In this document: in pieces, positions 16,037-25,468 of the stretch
Layout of the letters: the number at the start of each line of letters is the position of its first letter
Position numbering within the stretch: position 1 is the stretch's first letter
Made by a program: the position numbers and the translations under genes
The notes under the pieces: model-generated
Databases searched by the model: none
What the model saw: only the letters and a program-made list of their open reading frames with translations
What the model was told of the DNA's origin: nothing
Assembly: GCA_016699695.1 (NCBI GenBank)
Contig: CP065006.1
Coordinates: 2,666,001 to 2,730,000, forward strand
Length of the DNA stretch: 64,000 nucleotides
DNA from: Bacteroidota bacterium
GTDB taxonomy: Bacteria > Bacteroidota > Bacteroidia > Bacteroidales > UBA10428
Direction: 5' to 3'

Positions 16037-18294
16037 AAGGCAAGTTGTTTTGCGGCTATGGCCATCTGTCCCAGTGCTATACCACCGTCATTGACAGGAA
16101 TTTGGGCCGATATGTAAGTTTCATAGCCAGTTAGGTGAAGTAAAGCTAATAAATTTTCCGATAAGTATTTGTTCTGAAATGTGCCTCCGCTGAGAATCAC
16201 TTTGGTGATGCCGGTTTGCTGATGTATTTTTTTTATTGCCTCAAAGGTCACCTGAATGATCGTGTTATGAAATTTGGTGCTGATTACCGAAACAGGTACT
16301 TGATTATTCAGATCCTCCAGCATGGCTATAAATGTTTCTTTCCATACTATTTCCGGCTCGCATTTTACCGGATAGCTATCGGTGATTCCTTCAATTGTGC
16401 AGTTTTCGAGCATAATGGGTGCCTCCGCATGGTAAGTAGCATGCTTACAGACATCCAATAAGGCAGAAACTGCATCGAAAAGTCGGCCTGCACTGCATGA
16501 TAAGGGAGTGTTTATCTTCTGTTCGAGGGCCTGAAGGCATAGATTTATTTTTTGCGAGCCTATGGTATGAATAAATCTTGGGGTGGTTGGAATAGATTCT
16601 CCAAAGTAGGCATACAGGTAAGCCAGTGCGCTACGCCAGGGTTCTTCGGCCACTTTATCTCCTCCCGGAACAGGGATGTATTCGAAATGGTATTTTCGAC
16701 TGAAAGAGCTTAGGCTGGCCACCATAATTTCACTGCCCCATGAATGGTTATCAGTGCCATAACCAGTACCATCGTATACTACACCAATTACTTCTTCGTC
16801 CAAACCAAATTCAGCCATGGCAGAGGCTATGTGAGCATGATGATGCTGAACCCGTATTACAGGCAATTTGGTGTTTTCTGCAAGCCGTGTGCTCAGGTAA
16901 TCGGGGTGAAGGTCGCAAACCACAAGCTTAGGTTGAAACTCGAAGAGACTTTTGTAACGGTTCAATGTGGTTTCGAAAAAGTCAAGTGTTTCAAGGTTTC
17001 TTAAATCGCCCAGGTGAGGGCTCATTATGGCTTCTCTTCCTTTGCCTATGCAAAAAGCACCGGATAGTTCCGCCCCGGTGGCAAGAATACCTTCTGTTTC
17101 AAACAAAAGTTTCAATGGGGTAGGCACATAGCCTCTGGCCCTGCGCAGGATTTGCGTTCTATTGCCTATTAACTGTACCACCGAATCGTCGAGACGATTT
17201 ACGATAGGCCGGTTATGCGTGAGTACTGCATCTGTTTTAAGGGAAAAAGCATCCAGCGCTTCCAGATTCTCTATAATTATCGGGCAATGCGTGATATTGC
17301 CACTTGTCATAACCAGGGCTTGTGTATTAAGGTGTTGAAAAAGCTGATGATGCAGTGGCATGTATGGAAGGAAGATGCCAAGGCTTTTTAATCCGTCGGC
17401 AATGCCTGTTACTGCTTTTACATTCGACTTTAAAAGTACGATGGGTCGTTGCCAAGAAAGCAGGGCAGTTTTTTCTTCTTCTGATATTGCTGCAAAATGA
17501 TTGGCAATTTCTATCGAAGAGACCATCAAAGCAAAAGGTTTACCATCGCGCACTTTTACTTTTCTTAACTTTTCGATGGCCTTGGCATTCAGGGCATCGC
17601 AGGCAAGGTGATAACCTCCCAGTCCTTTCATGGCTACAATACCGCCCTGGTCTATCAGTTTAGCAAGTTGCAGGATCAGGTTGGTAAAGTTGTGGTGTGC
17701 ATTACCTGCCTCATGCAGGCAATAAGTCGGTCCACATGAATTGCATGCCACCGGCTGGGCATGAAACCGACGATTCAGCGGATTGTGATACTCTGCCTTG
17801 CAAACAGGGCACATTTCGAAGGTTTTCATGCTTGTGTTATTCCGGTCGTACGGAATTGACTCAACAATCGAAAACCTTGGGCCACAGTTGGTGCAATTTG
17901 TAAAGGGATAGTTTAAGCGGTGAGCTTGCAGTTGCATATCGGAAAGGCAATCGGCGCAAACAGCAATATCCGGACTGATTCGGGTGATAGACTTATCTAC
18001 TTTTTGACTTTCTGCAATGGAAAAATTAAAATAGCTCTGACTCAGGATGGTTTCTTTTTCAACCTTTTCAATCTGAGCTGCTTGTGGAGCTTCTTTTGTA
18101 AGCCTATCTATAAACTGCAAGATTCTGGCTTTTTCGCCCTGAAGAGTTATTACAACGCCAGTATTTTGGTTATACACCAGACCATTTAGTTTTAATTCGG
18201 AAGCCAGTTTGTAAACAAATGGTCTGAAGCCAACACCCTGAATGAGTCCGTAAACCCGAAGGCGGATTGTTTCTATTTTTGGTTTTTTCAACAA
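16027..18294 (-). CDS. hypF: Carbamoyltransferase HypF
   Basis: A 755-residue, full-length HypF. In order: acylphosphatase domain (LRVYGLIQGVGFRPFVYK), two zinc-finger motifs (CADC...CTNC and CPVC...CNSC), a YrdC-like domain, and a Kae1-like carbamoyltransferase domain with the HHHAH metal site and late SGGTFQN. It makes carbamoyl adenylate and carbamoylates HypE for cyanide ligand synthesis. First gene of the hyp operon; only about 50 bases lie between its start and the ald terminator, so its promoter must be short or overlap that terminator. Confidence 0.97.
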   Translation of the reverse strand: MLKKPKIETIRLRVYGLIQGVGFRPFVYKLASELKLNGLVYNQNTGVVITLQGEKARILQFIDRLTKEAPQAAQIEKVEKETILSQSYFNFSIAESQKVDKSITRISPDIAVCADCLSDMQLQAHRLNYPFTNCTNCGPRFSIVESIPYDRNNTSMKTFEMCPVCKAEYHNPLNRRFHAQPVACNSCGPTYCLHEAGNAHHNFTNLILQLAKLIDQGGIVAMKGLGGYHLACDALNAKAIEKLRKVKVRDGKPFALMVSSIEIANHFAAISEEEKTALLSWQRPIVLLKSNVKAVTGIADGLKSLGIFLPYMPLHHQLFQHLNTQALVMTSGNITHCPIIIENLEALDAFSLKTDAVLTHNRPIVNRLDDSVVQLIGNRTQILRRARGYVPTPLKLLFETEGILATGAELSGAFCIGKGREAIMSPHLGDLRNLETLDFFETTLNRYKSLFEFQPKLVVCDLHPDYLSTRLAENTKLPVIRVQHHHAHIASAMAEFGLDEEVIGVVYDGTGYGTDNHSWGSEIMVASLSSFSRKYHFEYIPVPGGDKVAEEPWRSALAYLYAYFGESIPTTPRFIHTIGSQKINLCLQALEQKINTPLSCSAGRLFDAVSALLDVCKHATYHAEAPIMLENCTIEGITDSYPVKCEPEIVWKETFIAMLEDLNNQVPVSVISTKFHNTIIQVTFEAIKKIHQQTGITKVILSGGTFQNKYLSENLLALLHLTGYETYISAQIPVNDGGIALGQMAIAAKQLALCV

Positions 18295-18337
18295 GCGATA
18301 CTGCTTTTAAACTACGAATATAGCCAAACCCGGATGA

Positions 18338-18384
18338 TTGAAAAACAATGTCCGCAGACCTGTAGTGTCATGCGGACATTGTTT
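18338..18384 (-). terminator. Terminator after alanine dehydrogenase
   Basis: The inverted repeat AAACAATGTCCGCA / TGCGGACATTGTTT has a 14-nt loop. On the minus strand it is followed by a short T run (TTTTT counting the stem base). It is placed between ald and hypF. The weak T tract leaves room for read-through into the hyp operon. Confidence 0.7.
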
Positions 18385-18409
18385 AAGTAGGAATCAAACA
18401 GGTTGATTT

Positions 18410-19522
18410 TCAAATCAGGCTCTTCAGATCGCTATATTTCATTCCAAAGGCATCTGCTACAGCATGGTAGGTGATATGGCCTTTGTAAAGGTTTACTCCT
18501 TTGGTAATGGCTTCCGATTTTTTGCAGGCTTCTTCCAGACCATGGTTGGCAATCATAAGCCCGTAAGGCAGAGTAGTACTGGTAAGTGCTTTAGTTGATG
18601 TTAAAGCCACAGCGCCTGGCATATTGGCCACTCCATAGTGCACCACATCATCGATTACATAAACCGGATTATCATGGGTGGTGGGTTTAATTGTTTCTAC
18701 GCATCCACCCTGATCGACAGCTACATCCACAATTACCGAACCTTTCTTCATAAGTTTAAGGTGTTCGCGGCGCACCAAGGTGGGAGCCTTGGCTCCGGCG
18801 AGTAGAACCGCACCAATAAGTAAATCACTTTCGCGAAGCACCATTTCGATATTCGCTTCGGTGCTGTAAAGCGTTGTAATTCGCGATCCAAAAATATCAT
18901 CCAGGTAGGCCAGCCTGTCGGCATTCACATCCAGAATGGTAACGTCGGCACCCATGCCGGTAGCAATTTTGCATGCGTTTGTACCCACCACACCACCACC
19001 TATTATTCCTACTTTGCCACGGGATACGCCTGGCACACCTCCCAACAATACACCACGTCCACCGAAGGTTTTTTCGAGGTATTTGGCGCCTTCCTGAGTG
19101 GCAAGTCTTCCGGCTATTTCGCTCATGGGCTTTAAACAGGGCAACTGGCCATCTTCGTTTTCGATGGTTTCGTAGGCAACACCTTTAATGCCTTTTTTCA
19201 TCATGGCTTCGGTAAGTTTCTGGTCGGCTGCCAGGTGAAGGTAAGTGTAGAGTATTTGCCCTTCCCGAAACAAGGGGTATTCCTCTGGAAGTGGCTCTTT
19301 TACCTTTACAATCATATCGCATTTGGCAAAAATATCTTCCCGTGCAGCAACCATTTTAGCACCGGCTTTGATGTATTCACTGTCATCAAAGCCAGCTGCA
19401 GTACCTGCATTTACCTGAATGAGTATTTCGTGTCCGCGGGAAACGTACGATTTCACATCAGAGGGGGTCATGCCTACTCTGTATTCGTGTGTTTTAATTT
19501 CTTTCAAGCAACCTACTTTCAT
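18410..19522 (-). CDS. ald: Alanine dehydrogenase
   Basis: 370 residues, the family length, starting MKVGCLKEIK. It has the pyridine-nucleotide-binding GGGVVGTNACKIATGMGADVTILD segment and the conserved KVKEP and NMPGAVA motifs with active-site Lys and His. It interconverts L-alanine with pyruvate and ammonia using NAD. Beside the hydrogenases it may be a further NADH-consuming fermentative exit, which is inference. Its start faces the divergent hox operon across a 358-bp region. Confidence 0.95.
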   Translation of the reverse strand: MKVGCLKEIKTHEYRVGMTPSDVKSYVSRGHEILIQVNAGTAAGFDDSEYIKAGAKMVAAREDIFAKCDMIVKVKEPLPEEYPLFREGQILYTYLHLAADQKLTEAMMKKGIKGVAYETIENEDGQLPCLKPMSEIAGRLATQEGAKYLEKTFGGRGVLLGGVPGVSRGKVGIIGGGVVGTNACKIATGMGADVTILDVNADRLAYLDDIFGSRITTLYSTEANIEMVLRESDLLIGAVLLAGAKAPTLVRREHLKLMKKGSVIVDVAVDQGGCVETIKPTTHDNPVYVIDDVVHYGVANMPGAVALTSTKALTSTTLPYGLMIANHGLEEACKKSEAITKGVNLYKGHITYHAVADAFGMKYSDLKSLI

Positions 19523-19880
19523 ATTATCTTGTTTTTGGTAAATAGTTATATTCGGCTATATGTGTAAATTATTCCCTCCAAATCTTGCTCTAAGCTAATG
19601 AAAGATACACCAACGCGAGAATGATATTGGTCAGTGCGCATGGGAGATACAGGTATGATTTTAATCATCGATCTTAGAACTATTGTCTGTGGTTCAAGCA
19701 TATGTGTTATTTGAAATAATTCTAAATTATCGAAAATATTGTGTATCAAAAGCTAATATCCTATTTTTAGTGTGAAGCAAATAACAACCGCTATCAGCAA
19801 GATGTTGTTTGTAAGGCTTCCCCAATAAGGGAATAAGGTTTTCTGACGATTGGTATATTTTAAAATAAACACCTTCAAAA
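19523..19880. other. Divergent ald-hox intergenic region
   Basis: 358 bases. It holds the putative hox promoter and Rex-like operator (19739-19787) and a degenerate relative of the hyd palindrome, TGTTATTTGAAATAAT (19705-19720). The ald promoter must also be here but no convincing element was found. No gene was seen. Confidence 0.5.
19739..19787 (+). promoter_or_regulatory. hox promoter with Rex-like operator
   Basis: A possible -33 TTG (19739-19741) and a -7-like TATTTTTA (19762-19769) are 20 bp apart. They are followed at once by GTGTGAAGCAAATAACAA (19770-19787). The complement of that 18-mer is TTGTTATTTGCTTCACAC, with TTGTTA and TCACA half-sites separated by 6 bp, close to the Rex consensus TTGTGA-N6-TCACAA. 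The operator would cover the transcription start about 100 bases ahead of hoxEF. Confidence 0.5.
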
Positions 19881-21683
19881 ATGAAAAACTTTGCCCAAAA
19901 AACCCTTGAAAAGTATAACCACGATAAAACCCGTATGATGGATATCCTGATCGATATCCAGTCGGAGTTTGGTTATATATCGGCCGAGAGTGTATCCCTG
20001 ATCGCTCATGGGCTCCAGATGTCGGAGGTCGATGTGGAGCAAACCATTTCGTTTTATCACTTCTTCTCGATGAAACCGACAGGAAAATATTCAATTTATT
20101 TGAATAATAGTGCTGTGGCCCAAATGATGGGGCGTGAGGAAGTGGCCGAAACTTTTGAAAAGGAGGCTGGAATTCATTTCGGCGAGGTTACTCCTGATGG
20201 ACTAATTGGTTTGTACGAAACAGCCTGTATTGGAATGAACGACCAGGAACCAGCTGCGCTGATTAACAACCAGGTTTTTACTAAGCTCACTCCTTTTAGG
20301 GTGAAAGAATTAATCCGCGATATCAAGGAAAATAAGAATGTAGGTGATATGTATTCTGCCTCCTTTGGCGATGGGGCCAACCGTAACGAGCTGGTTAAAA
20401 CCGTGGTTAGCAACAATATTCGTAAAATAGGTCCTATACTCGATCCAGAATATAAGGTGGGCGAAGCTATTAAGAAAATCGTTCACATGACGCCCGAAGA
20501 AGTCATTCGCGAAATAAAGGATTCCAACATCCGTGGTCGCGGAGGTGCAGGTTTTCCTACCGGATTGAAGTGGGAATTTTGTCGAAATGCCAAGGGTGAG
20601 AGTAAATATATATTCTGCAATGCCGATGAGGGCGAGCCGGGAACATTTAAAGACCGTGTCATACTCACCGAGCTGCCGCGGCTTCTCTTCGAAGGTATGG
20701 TGATTGCCGGTTATGCGGTGGGTGCTGAGGAGGGGATACTCTATATTCGCTACGAATACAAGTACTTGCAGAATTACCTCGAAGAGATTCTTCAAAATGC
20801 CCGAGATAAAAAATACCTGGGGAAAAATATTTTAGGTAAAGAAGGCTTTAATTTTGAGATTCGTATTCAGTTCGGGGCTGGAGCCTATGTATGTGGCGAA
20901 GAATCGGCGCTTATTGAATCGGCCGAGGGTAAGCGCGGCGAACCTCGCGACAGGCCTCCTTTTCCTGTCGAAAAAGGTTACCTCGATCAACCTACAGTTG
21001 TAAACAATGTGGAAACACTTTGTGCAGCTGTGAAAGTAATTTTAAACGGTGGGGCTTGGTACCGGTCATTCGGAACAGCCCAGTCGACCGGAACAAAGCT
21101 TCTGAGTGTATCGGGTGATTGCCGCCACCCGGGGGTGTATGAAGTGCAATGGGGATTTTCGGTGAATGATATTCTCGACATGGTAGGAGCCCCTTTTAAA
21201 GGGATTCAGGCTGTGCAGGTAGGAGGCCCATCGGGTGCACTTATTAATCCCGAAGGTTTTTCACGTATTTTGGGTTACGAAGATCTTGCCACCGGAGGTT
21301 CACTTATCATCTTCGATAATACTCGCGATTTGTTGATCGATGTTGTGCTTAACTTTACCGAGTTCTTTATCGACGAATCGTGCGGAAGTTGCTCTACTTG
21401 CCGTATTCTGCCAACAATATTAAAACATAAACTGGAAAAAATCCTCGATGCACGAGGTGTGATGCAAGATCTGAAAGATATGGAAGAATGGGGCCAGACA
21501 CTTAAGGCTAGTCGCTGTGGCCTGGGTCAGACTGCCGCTAATCCGATTCTTACTTCTCTTAAAAACTTTAGGCATTTGTTCGAAGAAAAGATTCAGAAAT
21601 CCAAAGATTTCGATAGCGGATTCGACCTTTCGAAGGCTGTAAAAGAGGCTTGCGAAGTTACCAATCGAGTTTCAAACATTTAA
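19881..21683 (+). CDS. hoxF: NAD-reducing [NiFe] hydrogenase diaphorase subunit, fused HoxE-HoxF
   Basis: 600 residues. Residues 1-150 are a NuoE/HoxE-like domain; from about 165 on it is a NuoF/HoxF core. The core has RGRGGAGFPTGLKWEF (218-233), NADEGEPGTF and a [4Fe-4S] site at C501, C504, C507 and C546, so NAD and FMN binding look intact. In the HoxE-like part three of four [2Fe-2S] ligands are missing: the first pair is replaced within NNSAVAQMMG and only C116 remains of the second. This single-chain layout resembles the Ralstonia-type HoxF rather than separate cyanobacterial HoxE and HoxF. Head of the hox operon, 10 bases before hoxU. Confidence 0.94.
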   Translation: MKNFAQKTLEKYNHDKTRMMDILIDIQSEFGYISAESVSLIAHGLQMSEVDVEQTISFYHFFSMKPTGKYSIYLNNSAVAQMMGREEVAETFEKEAGIHFGEVTPDGLIGLYETACIGMNDQEPAALINNQVFTKLTPFRVKELIRDIKENKNVGDMYSASFGDGANRNELVKTVVSNNIRKIGPILDPEYKVGEAIKKIVHMTPEEVIREIKDSNIRGRGGAGFPTGLKWEFCRNAKGESKYIFCNADEGEPGTFKDRVILTELPRLLFEGMVIAGYAVGAEEGILYIRYEYKYLQNYLEEILQNARDKKYLGKNILGKEGFNFEIRIQFGAGAYVCGEESALIESAEGKRGEPRDRPPFPVEKGYLDQPTVVNNVETLCAAVKVILNGGAWYRSFGTAQSTGTKLLSVSGDCRHPGVYEVQWGFSVNDILDMVGAPFKGIQAVQVGGPSGALINPEGFSRILGYEDLATGGSLIIFDNTRDLLIDVVLNFTEFFIDESCGSCSTCRILPTILKHKLEKILDARGVMQDLKDMEEWGQTLKASRCGLGQTAANPILTSLKNFRHLFEEKIQKSKDFDSGFDLSKAVKEACEVTNRVSNI

Positions 21684-21693
21684 AGCAGGTAGT

Positions 21694-22404
21694 ATGAATC
21701 AGATAGTAAGATTTACAATTGATGGCATAGAGTGTATGGCCGAAAAAAATACATACATGATCGAAGCCGCCAGGGAGAATGGTATTTATATTCCTACCCT
21801 GTGCAATTACCCTGGAATAAAACCCAAAGGTAGCTGTCGTGTTTGCAGCGTGAAGATAAATGGCCGGATGATGACGGCCTGCACAACGCCTGTAACTGAT
21901 GGAATGGTAATCGAAAACCATACTCCAGAAATTGATGCCTTACGCAAAGCGATTTTAGAATTATTTTTCGTGGAGGGTAACCATTTCTGTCCGTCCTGTG
22001 AAAAAGGAGGTATTTGTGAATTACAAGCACTGGCTTATCGTTATAAAATAATGGTACCTCGTTACCCTTTTGCTTTTCCGCAGCGCGACGTGGATGCCAC
22101 CAGCCCATTGCTTATAAAGGATCAAAATAGGTGTATCCTCTGTAAACGCTGTATTCGGGCTATTACAGACGAAAAGGGAAGAACCATTTTTGCCTATAAG
22201 AAAAGAGGTAGCCGGGTCGAAATAGGTATCGACCCTAAGTTGGGTAAAGAGCTTACTCCCGAAACAGCACAGAAAGCCATGGATGTTTGTCCTGTAGGTG
22301 CCTTATTGGTGCGTGAAAAGGGTTTTGATATACCCATAGGTGAGCGCAAGTATGATAAGATGCCTATAGGTTCCGATGTAGAAAAAATCATTTCACACAC
22401 TTAA
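21694..22404 (+). CDS. hoxU: [NiFe] hydrogenase diaphorase small subunit HoxU
   Basis: 236 residues, homologous to the NuoG N-terminus. The [2Fe-2S] ligands are C37, C48, C51 and C63; the His-Cys3 site is H97, C99, C102 and C108; a [4Fe-4S] site is C147, C150, C153 and C199. It links HoxF to HoxY. The second four-Cys ferredoxin motif of NuoG is absent, as is normal for HoxU. It lies 12 bases before hoxY. Confidence 0.94.
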   Translation: MNQIVRFTIDGIECMAEKNTYMIEAARENGIYIPTLCNYPGIKPKGSCRVCSVKINGRMMTACTTPVTDGMVIENHTPEIDALRKAILELFFVEGNHFCPSCEKGGICELQALAYRYKIMVPRYPFAFPQRDVDATSPLLIKDQNRCILCKRCIRAITDEKGRTIFAYKKRGSRVEIGIDPKLGKELTPETAQKAMDVCPVGALLVREKGFDIPIGERKYDKMPIGSDVEKIISHT

Positions 22405-22416
22405 AATACGCTTATC

Positions 22417-22968
22417 ATGAGTAAACCAATAGTAGCAACCACATCGCTGGCAGGCTGTTTCGGCTGCCACATGTCATTACTCGATATCGACGAGCGCATT
22501 CTTGACCTGATTCAACTGGTTGAATTCGATAAATCGCCTATTGACGATATAAAAAAGTTTTCGCGGCGCTGCGATATTGGCCTGATAGAAGGAGGGTGTT
22601 GCAACAGTGAAAATGTGCATGTACTAAAAGATTTCAGGGAAAATTGTAAAATTCTTGTGTCGGTAGGTGAGTGTGCCATTATGGGTGGACTGCCTGCCAT
22701 GCGCAACGGAATACCCTTGCGTGAATGCCTCGAAGAGGCCTATTTGAATGGAGTTACTGTCAGACAAAGCAACGAGGCCCGCATTATTCCAAACGATGCT
22801 GAATTGCCTATTCTTCTCGATAAAGTTTATCCCTGTCATGAGGTAGTAAAAATCGACTATCATTTACCTGGATGCCCCCCACGGGCCGACCTTATTTGGG
22901 AAGCACTGATTGCCCTGGTAACAGGCGATGCCATGAAGATGCCTTATGATGTGATTAAGTACGACTAA
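22417..22968 (+). CDS. hoxY: [NiFe] hydrogenase small subunit HoxY
   Basis: 183 residues, the size of soluble bidirectional hydrogenase small subunits without a signal peptide. Proximal [4Fe-4S] ligands are seen in GCFGCHMS (C14, C17), VGECAIMGG and LPGCPPRAD. It passes electrons from the NiFe site in HoxH to HoxU. A cytoplasmic location follows from the lack of a Tat signal. It lies 14 bases before hoxH. Confidence 0.95.
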   Translation: MSKPIVATTSLAGCFGCHMSLLDIDERILDLIQLVEFDKSPIDDIKKFSRRCDIGLIEGGCCNSENVHVLKDFRENCKILVSVGECAIMGGLPAMRNGIPLRECLEEAYLNGVTVRQSNEARIIPNDAELPILLDKVYPCHEVVKIDYHLPGCPPRADLIWEALIALVTGDAMKMPYDVIKYD

Positions 22969-22982
22969 AAAAAGCCTTAACT

Positions 22983-24437
22983 ATGGGACAAAAAATTACA
23001 ATAGAACCCGTAACCCGGGTAGAAGGTCACGGAAAAGTGACCATCCATATCGACAACGAAGGGAATGTCAATCAAACCCGCCTGCATATTGTCGAATTCA
23101 GGGGTTTTGAACGCTTTGTGCAAGGCAGGCCCTATTGGGAAGCCCCGGTGCTTGTGCAGCGCCTTTGTGGTATTTGTCCTGTTAGCCACCACCTTGCAGC
23201 CGCCAAAGCCCTGGATGTTATTGTAGGTGCAGGTACAGGTGAAGGTCTTACCCCCACTGGAGAGAAGATGCGTCGATTGATGCACTATGGTCAGATGTTT
23301 CAGTCACATTCCCTGCACTTTTTTCATCTCGCTTCTCCCGATTTGCTCTTTGGCATCGATAGCGACCCAATCACACGAAACGTAATTGGAGTTGCCTTTG
23401 CCAATAAAGATTTAGCTGTTCAGGGAGTGATGATGCGAAAATTCGGTCAGGAAATTATCGAAGCTACAGCGGGTAAGAAAATACATGGAACCGGGGCTAT
23501 TCCCGGAGGCATTAACAAACACCTTACTCAGGCCGATAAAGATAAATTCCTTCATGGTGTAGCACCCATGAATATCGACCATATGATTACCTGGGCACAG
23601 GATGCCCTTGAGTTTTTTAAAGACTACCATAAGAAAAACAAAGCTGTCATTGACTTATTTTGCGAATTTCCATCCAGTTACCTAAGTCTTGTGCGTAGGG
23701 ATGGTGCACTGGATTTGTATCATGGGGTATTAAGGGCTGTAGACAAGGAAGGAAATATTATTCTACACGACATCGATTACCAGGATTATACAAAATACAT
23801 CGACGAAGAAGTACGCAATTGGAGTTATATGAAGTTTCCCTACCTGAAGGAATTTGGTAAACAGCTTGGCTGGTATACCGTAGGACCGCTTGCACGAATG
23901 AATACGGCAGAATTTATCGATACTCCACTGGCACAAAAAGAGTTTCAGTTGTTTAAGGACTACAATGGCGGAAACCCCTGTCATAGGCCTATGCATGCCC
24001 ATTGGGCAAGGTTGATAGAGATTCTTCATTCTGCAGAGAAAATGAAAGAACTTTTAAATGATGAAGACCTCATGGAAGGAGAACTAGTAGTCAAAGGGAA
24101 AAAACGCTCTGAAGGAATAGGTCTCATTGAAGCCCCGCGTGGTACACTTTTCCATCATTATAAAATTAACGAGCATGACCAGATTGAAATGTGTAACCTA
24201 ATTGTGTCTACTACAAACAACAATCAGCCCATGAACAATGCGGTGAACCAGGTAGCAGTGCGCGAGATGTCCAAAAAACCCGAAATAACAGAGGGAATGA
24301 TGAATGCCGTAGAGGTAGCCATCAGAGCATACGACCCCTGTTTGAGTTGCGCTACCCATGCACTTGGACAAATGCCACTTGAAATAGCTCTTTACGACAG
24401 TAACAATAAGCTGATTCAGAAAAAACGAAACATCTGA
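22983..24437 (+). CDS. hoxH: [NiFe] hydrogenase large subunit HoxH
   Basis: 484 residues. NiFe-binding motifs are RLCGICPVSH (C62, C65) and C-terminal DPCLSCATH (C453, C456, H459). Another 25 residues follow His459 and should be removed by the endopeptidase after nickel insertion. It is the catalytic subunit of the cytoplasmic NAD-linked hydrogenase (group 3d-like). The maturation protease follows downstream and the hyp operon lies 4.7 kb away. Confidence 0.97.
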   Translation: MGQKITIEPVTRVEGHGKVTIHIDNEGNVNQTRLHIVEFRGFERFVQGRPYWEAPVLVQRLCGICPVSHHLAAAKALDVIVGAGTGEGLTPTGEKMRRLMHYGQMFQSHSLHFFHLASPDLLFGIDSDPITRNVIGVAFANKDLAVQGVMMRKFGQEIIEATAGKKIHGTGAIPGGINKHLTQADKDKFLHGVAPMNIDHMITWAQDALEFFKDYHKKNKAVIDLFCEFPSSYLSLVRRDGALDLYHGVLRAVDKEGNIILHDIDYQDYTKYIDEEVRNWSYMKFPYLKEFGKQLGWYTVGPLARMNTAEFIDTPLAQKEFQLFKDYNGGNPCHRPMHAHWARLIEILHSAEKMKELLNDEDLMEGELVVKGKKRSEGIGLIEAPRGTLFHHYKINEHDQIEMCNLIVSTTNNNQPMNNAVNQVAVREMSKKPEITEGMMNAVEVAIRAYDPCLSCATHALGQMPLEIALYDSNNKLIQKKRNI

Positions 24438-24451
24438 TAAGCCCTGCATTC

Positions 24452-24510
24452 AAATCAGTCAAAGCAATAACACACCTTGCTGTTATCGGCTTTGACTGAT
24501 TTTTTATTTT
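24452..24510 (+). terminator. Terminator or attenuator between hoxH and the maturation protease gene
   Basis: A long inverted repeat, AAATCAGTCAAAGC / GGCTTTGACTGATTT, extended by AATAACA / TGTTAT near the loop, followed by TTTATTTTT. It lies in the 79-base gap before the protease ATG at 24517, so full termination would leave that gene without the hox promoter. Confidence 0.8.
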
Positions 24511-24516
24511 TAAGGC

Positions 24517-24975
24517 ATGAAGAAAATTCTGGTATATGGATATGGTAACCCGGGTCGTCAGGATGATGGCTTGGGAATATTGTTAGCAGAACACATCGAA
24601 GATTGGGCAAAGAAACATCAGTATAATTCGGTATTTACTGATACCAATTATCAGTTGAATATTGAAGACGCCTATGACCTGAACCAATTTGATATTGTTA
24701 TCTATGCCGATGCCTCGCTTGAAGAGGTAGATCAGTTTAAACTCGAGATTCTCGAACCTAATATGAACGCCGGTTTCAGCATGCATGCCGTATCGCCCGG
24801 GTATATTCTTGGCCTCTGTCAAAGCATTTATGAAAGTATACCCAAAGCTTACTTACTTCATATTAAAGGTTATGAATGGGAGTTTATGGCAGGATTAAGC
24901 ACGCAGGCAAAGGAAAATTTACATAAGGCCTGCCTGTTTATGGAAAAAACAATTTCTGGCTATCTCACAAATTGA
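24517..24975 (+). CDS. hoxW: Hydrogenase maturation endopeptidase (HoxW/HycI type, M52)
   Basis: 152 residues with the M52-family nickel-ligand positions: GYGNPGRQDDGLGI (Asp near 17), YADASL (Asp in the middle) and MHAVSPG (His). This family cuts the C-terminal extension of a [NiFe] large subunit, here most likely the 25 residues beyond His459 of HoxH. It lies just past a strong terminator, so expression is probably lower than the structural genes. The name is by context; sequence alone supports the M52 family. Confidence 0.88.
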   Translation: MKKILVYGYGNPGRQDDGLGILLAEHIEDWAKKHQYNSVFTDTNYQLNIEDAYDLNQFDIVIYADASLEEVDQFKLEILEPNMNAGFSMHAVSPGYILGLCQSIYESIPKAYLLHIKGYEWEFMAGLSTQAKENLHKACLFMEKTISGYLTN

Positions 24976-25065
24976 TGCATCGTTAATAAAGTTTTTCATT
25001 TCAAAAAACGGATATTTGTAACTTGCAGCTGAATTGATTATCTTTTGTGAACTAAACCAAACCAA

Positions 25066-25452
25066 ATGCTTTTACCAAACTGGGAAGACAAGACTATACT
25101 TATTGTAGAAGATGATGACATTAGTATGGAATTTCTTACCGAATTGCTTGCTTCTTCGAAAGCAAAGATTATTACCGCCCGCGATGGCCGGCAAGCAGTA
25201 AACATGTGTTCTGAAATAGAAAACATCGATGTGGTTCTGATGGATGTAAGATTGCCCATGCTGAGCGGAATAGAGGCAATGAACGAAATAAGAATTAAAA
25301 AACCTGCATTGCCAATTATTGCGCAAACTGCTTTTGCTATGTCCGATGATAGAGAAAAATATTTGCAATTTGGGTTCGACGATTACATCTCAAAGCCAAT
25401 TTTAATTGACAAGCTGATAGAAAAAATTAACCAACTGTTTTTAAGTAAATAG
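25066..25452 (+). CDS. Single-domain response regulator (receiver only)
   Basis: 128 residues, one receiver domain. It has the acidic pocket VEDDD, phosphoacceptor in VLMDVRLP (Asp near 58), QTAFA and the conserved Lys in ISKPI. No output domain. The sequence resembles receivers of hybrid kinases. The partner kinase is unknown; no kinase gene is adjacent. It is followed 16 bases later by a lipoprotein gene, perhaps in the same transcript. Confidence 0.9.
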   Translation: MLLPNWEDKTILIVEDDDISMEFLTELLASSKAKIITARDGRQAVNMCSEIENIDVVLMDVRLPMLSGIEAMNEIRIKKPALPIIAQTAFAMSDDREKYLQFGFDDYISKPILIDKLIEKINQLFLSK

Positions 25453-25468
25453 TGTAAAAAGGAGAAGA

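Noticed and set aside
19705..19720. TGTTATTTGAAATAAT as another hydrogenase operator
   Set aside because: One half matches the hyd palindrome, but the other is off by an inserted A and a lost CA, so I did not count it with the four better sites.
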